In this document: positions 60,906 through 64,000 of the stretch, piece after piece
Numbering within the stretch: the first letter of the stretch is position 1
Layout of the letters: each line of letters begins with the position of its first letter
NCBI RefSeq assembly: GCF_004348545.1
Contig: NZ_SMKL01000004.1
Coordinates: 1-64,000, forward strand
Direction of reading: 5' to 3'
Length of the DNA stretch: 64,000 nt
Source of the DNA: Jiangella ureilytica
GTDB lineage: Bacteria > Actinomycetota > Actinomycetes > Jiangellales > Jiangellaceae
The notes under the pieces: model-generated
The model's database searches: none
What the model was told of the DNA's origin: nothing
What the model saw: only the letters and a program-made list of their open reading frames with translations
Translations under genes and position numbers: made by a program

Positions 60906-62498
60906 ATGACGACAGCGGCCCGGCCGCCGGATCCTCGGCGCGTGCGCGCCCGCCGTGAAGCCATCGCCGCGCTCAAGGCCCAGCGGGCCGAGGCGGCGCG
61001 CTTCCGCCGTTCGGTGACGCTCATGGCCATGTCCGTCGTCGCGCCGGGGAGCGCGCAGCTGGTCGCCGGGCACAAGAAGACCGGCAAGATCGCCCTGGGG
61101 ATCTACGGTGGCCTGCTCGGCGTCACGGCGCTGGTGCTCTGGCTGGTGCCGCTGCAGGACCTCGCCGGGCTGGCCGTCCGGCCGTGGCTGCTGACGGCGT
61201 TCAAGCTGCTGGCGTTCGGAGTGGCCGCGGCCTGGGTCGTGCTGCTGCTCGACGCCTGGCGGCTCGGCCACCCGCCCGGCCTGAACCAGAAGCACCGGCT
61301 CATCATGATCGGCGCGACGCTGGCCCTGGCGGCCATGGTGTCGACCCCGTTCGTCGTCGCCGCCCGGTACGCCACGGCCGCCCACGACGCCGTCGTCGAG
61401 ATGTTCCCGTCGGGCGAGGTCGCGGCCGCCAGCGACGGCCGGCTCAACATCCTGCTGCTCGGCGTCGACGCCGGCGACGGCCGCGTCGGGGTGCGACCCG
61501 ACAGCATCAACCTGGTGTCCATCGACGTCCGCACCGGCGAGCCGGCGATGATCAGCCTGCCGCGCAACCTCGAGAACGCCCGGTTCGCCGACGGCACCCC
61601 CGCCGACGACGAGTTCCCGCGCGGCTTCTCCGGCGACGGCGAGGGCGACGCGTCCGACTACATGCTCAACGCGACGTGGACGTTCGGCGAGGAGAACCCG
61701 GAGCTGTTCGAGGGCCCGTCCGGCCCCGGCCCCACCGCCGTCAAGCAGGCCGTCGAGGGCACTCTCGGCGTGCCGGTGCACTACTACGTCGCCGTCGACC
61801 TGCAGGGCTTCCGCGACATCATCGACGCCATCGGCGGCATCACCATCCGGGTCAACGAGGAGCTGCCCATCGGCGAAAAGGGCCGCGTGCTCGAGCCAGG
61901 GCTGCAGGAGCTCGACGGCTACCACGCGCTCTGGTACGCCCGCTCGCGCGAGAGCTCGTCGGACTACGCCCGCATGGCCCGGCAGCGCTGCGTCCTCGGC
62001 GCGCTGGTCGACCAGGCCGACCCGCAGACCGTGCTGTCGAACTTCGTGGACCTCGCCGATGCGTCGAAGTCGGTCATCACCACCGACATCCCGCAGCAGG
62101 ACCTCGCCAACCTCGTCGGGCTGGCGATGAAGGCGAAGGACCAGGACATCACGTCGCTGCAGTTCGTGCCGCCGCTCATCGTGCCGGCCGACCCCGACAT
62201 CGGCCTCATCCACGACGAGGTCGACGCGCTGCTCGACGGCGACGCGAAGCCGGCCCCGTCGGAGTCGGCCCCGTCGGAGTCGTCCGCGGAGTCGGAGGAG
62301 CAGCCGGCGGACGAGCCGGCCGAGCAACCGGCCGGCGAGCCGAGCGAGGACCGGCCGAGCGAGGACCGGCCGAGCGAGGACCGGCCGAGCGACGAGTCGA
62401 GCGAGGAACCGGACGACGAACCCCGCGACGAGCCGAGCCAGGACGAGGACGACCCGGCGGACCCGGTCGAGATGTCGTCGGCCTGCTCCTACGAGTAG
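60906..62498 (+). CDS. LytR-CpsA-Psr (LCP) family protein 2
   Basis: A 530-residue LCP protein with three or four N-terminal membrane helices (about 35-160) instead of one. The extracellular LCP domain follows: LNILLLGVDAGDGRVGVRPDSINLVSID, SLPRNLENARF, GFRDIIDAIGGITIRVNE and HALWYARSRESSSDYARMARQR. The C-terminal 80 residues are an acidic tail with PSEDR repeated in tandem (15-bp DNA unit at about 62339-62390). The ATG at 60906 is six bases after GGGGG, whereas the ATG at 60900 would touch it. Confidence 0.88.
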   Translation: MTTAARPPDPRRVRARREAIAALKAQRAEAARFRRSVTLMAMSVVAPGSAQLVAGHKKTGKIALGIYGGLLGVTALVLWLVPLQDLAGLAVRPWLLTAFKLLAFGVAAAWVVLLLDAWRLGHPPGLNQKHRLIMIGATLALAAMVSTPFVVAARYATAAHDAVVEMFPSGEVAAASDGRLNILLLGVDAGDGRVGVRPDSINLVSIDVRTGEPAMISLPRNLENARFADGTPADDEFPRGFSGDGEGDASDYMLNATWTFGEENPELFEGPSGPGPTAVKQAVEGTLGVPVHYYVAVDLQGFRDIIDAIGGITIRVNEELPIGEKGRVLEPGLQELDGYHALWYARSRESSSDYARMARQRCVLGALVDQADPQTVLSNFVDLADASKSVITTDIPQQDLANLVGLAMKAKDQDITSLQFVPPLIVPADPDIGLIHDEVDALLDGDAKPAPSESAPSESSAESEEQPADEPAEQPAGEPSEDRPSEDRPSEDRPSDESSEEPDDEPRDEPSQDEDDPADPVEMSSACSYE

Positions 62499-62663
62499 CC
62501 GGCGGCCGGGCCCGGCGGGTGCGCGGGCTCGCCGCAGGACCTCGTCGACGGACGGCGGGCGCTCGCGAGGACGACGCATGACGAAGCGAAGAGGCTGCCG
62601 GGGAGACCGCGCAGTGGATCATCGGGTGCGAGACGGCGGGCACCGGGTAAGGTGCTCGCCGAC

Positions 62664-63755
62664 ATGAACGCCGCCGAACCCTTCCGTACCGGCCGGCCGA
62701 CCACGCCCGACGAGCGCGTGTGGCCGGCCGTCTCGGTCATCATGCCCGTACTCGACGAGGAGCGGCACCTGGCCGAGGCCGTCGCCGGCGTGCTCGCCCA
62801 GGAGTACCCGGGCGAGCTCGAACTGGTGCTCGCGCTGGGCCCGTCCCGCGACCGCACCGACGACATCGCGCGCGAGCTGGCCGCCGCCGACCCGCGCATC
62901 CGGCTGGTGCCCAACCCGGCCGGCCGCACCCCCGCGGGCCTCAACGCCGCGCTGGGCGTCGCCCGGCACGGCGTGGTCGTGCGGGTCGACGGGCACGGCG
63001 TGCTGTCCGACCACTACATCCGCACCGCCGTCGCCGAGCTGGAGCGCACCGGCGCGGCCAACGTCGGCGGCATCATGAACGCCGAGGGGCAGACCGACTT
63101 CGAGCGGGCCGTCGCCTGGGCGTACACGTCGCCGTTCGGGCTGGGTGGCGCGAAGTTCCACCTGGGCGGGCGGGCCGGCCCCGCCGACACCGTCTATCTC
63201 GGGGTGTTCCGGCGCGAGGTCCTCGACCGGCTGGGCGGCTTCGACGAGCACTTCGTGCGGGCCCAGGACTGGGAGCTCAACTACCGCATCCGCGCCGCCG
63301 GCGAGACCGTCTGGTTCACGCCCGACCTCGTGGTCAGCTACCGGCCGCGGCCGAACCTGCGCGCACTGGCCCGGCAGTTCTTCAAGACCGGCCAGTGGCG
63401 GCGCGAGGTGGTCCGGCGCTACCCGGACACCGCGAACGTGCGCTATCTCGCCGCGCCGGCCGTCACGGTCGCCGTCGCCGCCGGGACGGTGGCCGGGATC
63501 GCCGGGCTCGTGGGGCCGTCGTGGCTGCTCGCCGGCTGGCTGGCGCCGGCCGGCTACGCGCTGGGCGTCGTCGGCGCCGCGGCGCTGGCCGGGCGCGGCC
63601 TGCCGGCGAAGGCCCGGGCCTGGCTCCCGCCGGTGCTCGCGACCATGCACCTGACCTGGGGCGCGGGGTTCATCGCCGGGTCCCGCGACGCCGCGCGGTC
63701 CCGCCGCGGCGCCCCGGCACCGGGTGCCGCAGCCGCGGAAGGACCGGCCACGTGA
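62664..63755 (+). CDS. Glycosyltransferase family 2
   Basis: A 363-residue GT-A enzyme. VSVIMPVLDEERHLAEAVAGVLAQEYPGELELVLALGPSRDRT is the nucleotide-sugar-binding start. VVRVDGHGVL contains the DxD-equivalent, and AQDWELNYRIRAAGETVWF matches the ED-motif region. Two or three C-terminal hydrophobic helices (about residues 270-330) anchor it in the membrane. It is similar in layout to succinoglycan-type transferases. The stop overlaps the next glycosyltransferase gene. Confidence 0.9.
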   Translation: MNAAEPFRTGRPTTPDERVWPAVSVIMPVLDEERHLAEAVAGVLAQEYPGELELVLALGPSRDRTDDIARELAAADPRIRLVPNPAGRTPAGLNAALGVARHGVVVRVDGHGVLSDHYIRTAVAELERTGAANVGGIMNAEGQTDFERAVAWAYTSPFGLGGAKFHLGGRAGPADTVYLGVFRREVLDRLGGFDEHFVRAQDWELNYRIRAAGETVWFTPDLVVSYRPRPNLRALARQFFKTGQWRREVVRRYPDTANVRYLAAPAVTVAVAAGTVAGIAGLVGPSWLLAGWLAPAGYALGVVGAAALAGRGLPAKARAWLPPVLATMHLTWGAGFIAGSRDAARSRRGAPAPGAAAAEGPAT

Positions 63756-64000
63756 AGGTCCTGATGCTCGTGCAGTCGCCGATCGCCGGCGACTCGCGCG
63801 TGCTCCGCGAGGCCGCGACGCTGACGGCCGAGGGGCACACGGTGCACATCGTGGGCCGCGACGTCCCCGAGGGCTTCGATCCCGGCGACGGCGTCACCGT
63901 CGAGTCGGTCACCCGGTCGCGCGGCATGCGCCCGCCCGGCACCCCCCGCGGGGCCGCGCTGACGTCGTCGTCGGGCCCCAGGGCGGTGGTGCGCCGGGCC
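63752..64000 (+). CDS. Glycosyltransferase family 4-like, N-terminal part (runs off the window)
   Basis: The first 83 codons of a gene cut by the window end. KVLMLVQSPIAGDSRVLREAATLTAEGHTVHIVG is the Rossmann opening of GT-B glycosyltransferases (glycosyltransferase 4 type). The GTG overlaps the stop of the family 2 enzyme, so both add sugars in the same pathway. The C-terminal half with the EX7E motif is not in view. Confidence 0.7.
   Translation, partial: MKVLMLVQSPIAGDSRVLREAATLTAEGHTVHIVGRDVPEGFDPGDGVTVESVTRSRGMRPPGTPRGAALTSSSGPRAVVRRA

Overview
The window is chromosomal DNA from a high-GC actinobacterium. Third codon positions are strongly G/C, GTG starts are common, and many genes have a TANNNT box about 6-8 bases before the start codon, as expected of leaderless actinobacterial transcripts. 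Gene content fits a soil or plant-associated genus, but the sequence alone does not fix the genus.

Left chromosomal part (1-39608). It holds a sugar-nucleotide pyrophosphorylase, a leucine-type catabolic pair (enoyl-CoA hydratase and HMG-CoA lyase), GtrA, purK-purE, a 19-bp minisatellite beside a truncated AbiEi/DUF559-type gene, a RIO kinase, and a large secreted subtilase divergent from a TrmB-type regulator. Next comes a tightly coupled four-gene SMC-ATPase operon (14974-20462) resembling MksBEF/Wadjet but with no TOPRIM nuclease partner. A ROK-regulated sugar ABC transporter with a GH3 hexosaminidase follows. Between the ROK gene and the transporter lie two copies of a structured repeat. 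Further right are a glyoxylate-type pair (hyi, garR) with its GntR regulator, a MarR/ABC-exporter pair, a MerR/old-yellow-enzyme pair, a sialidase, a Nudix hydrolase and a secreted protein.

Integrated element (39625-53893). An actinomycete integrative and conjugative element (AICE) sits in the 3' end of an acyl-CoA dehydrogenase gene, flanked by perfect 63-bp direct repeats. The integrase-proximal end supplies a replacement C-terminus, so the host gene remains intact. The backbone is pra-like activator, a train of tiny zinc-ribbon genes, FtsK-type transfer protein, RepSA-type initiator, excisionase and tyrosine integrase. Cargo is a VapBC-type pair, a PIN-like protein, and a lower-GC three-gene operon (unknown protein, beta-rich protein, ComEC-like metallo-beta-lactamase hydrolase). 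That operon is the best candidate here for an undescribed defence or conflict system.

Right chromosomal part (53812-64000). It holds the acyl-CoA dehydrogenase and a cell-surface polysaccharide region: UDP-glucose dehydrogenase, FkbM methyltransferase, two LCP ligases and two glycosyltransferases. Embedded in it is a divergent SAM-hydrolase-family gene preceded by a Met-rich 15-residue leader peptide, a competing hairpin and an intrinsic terminator, which together look like a transcription attenuator.
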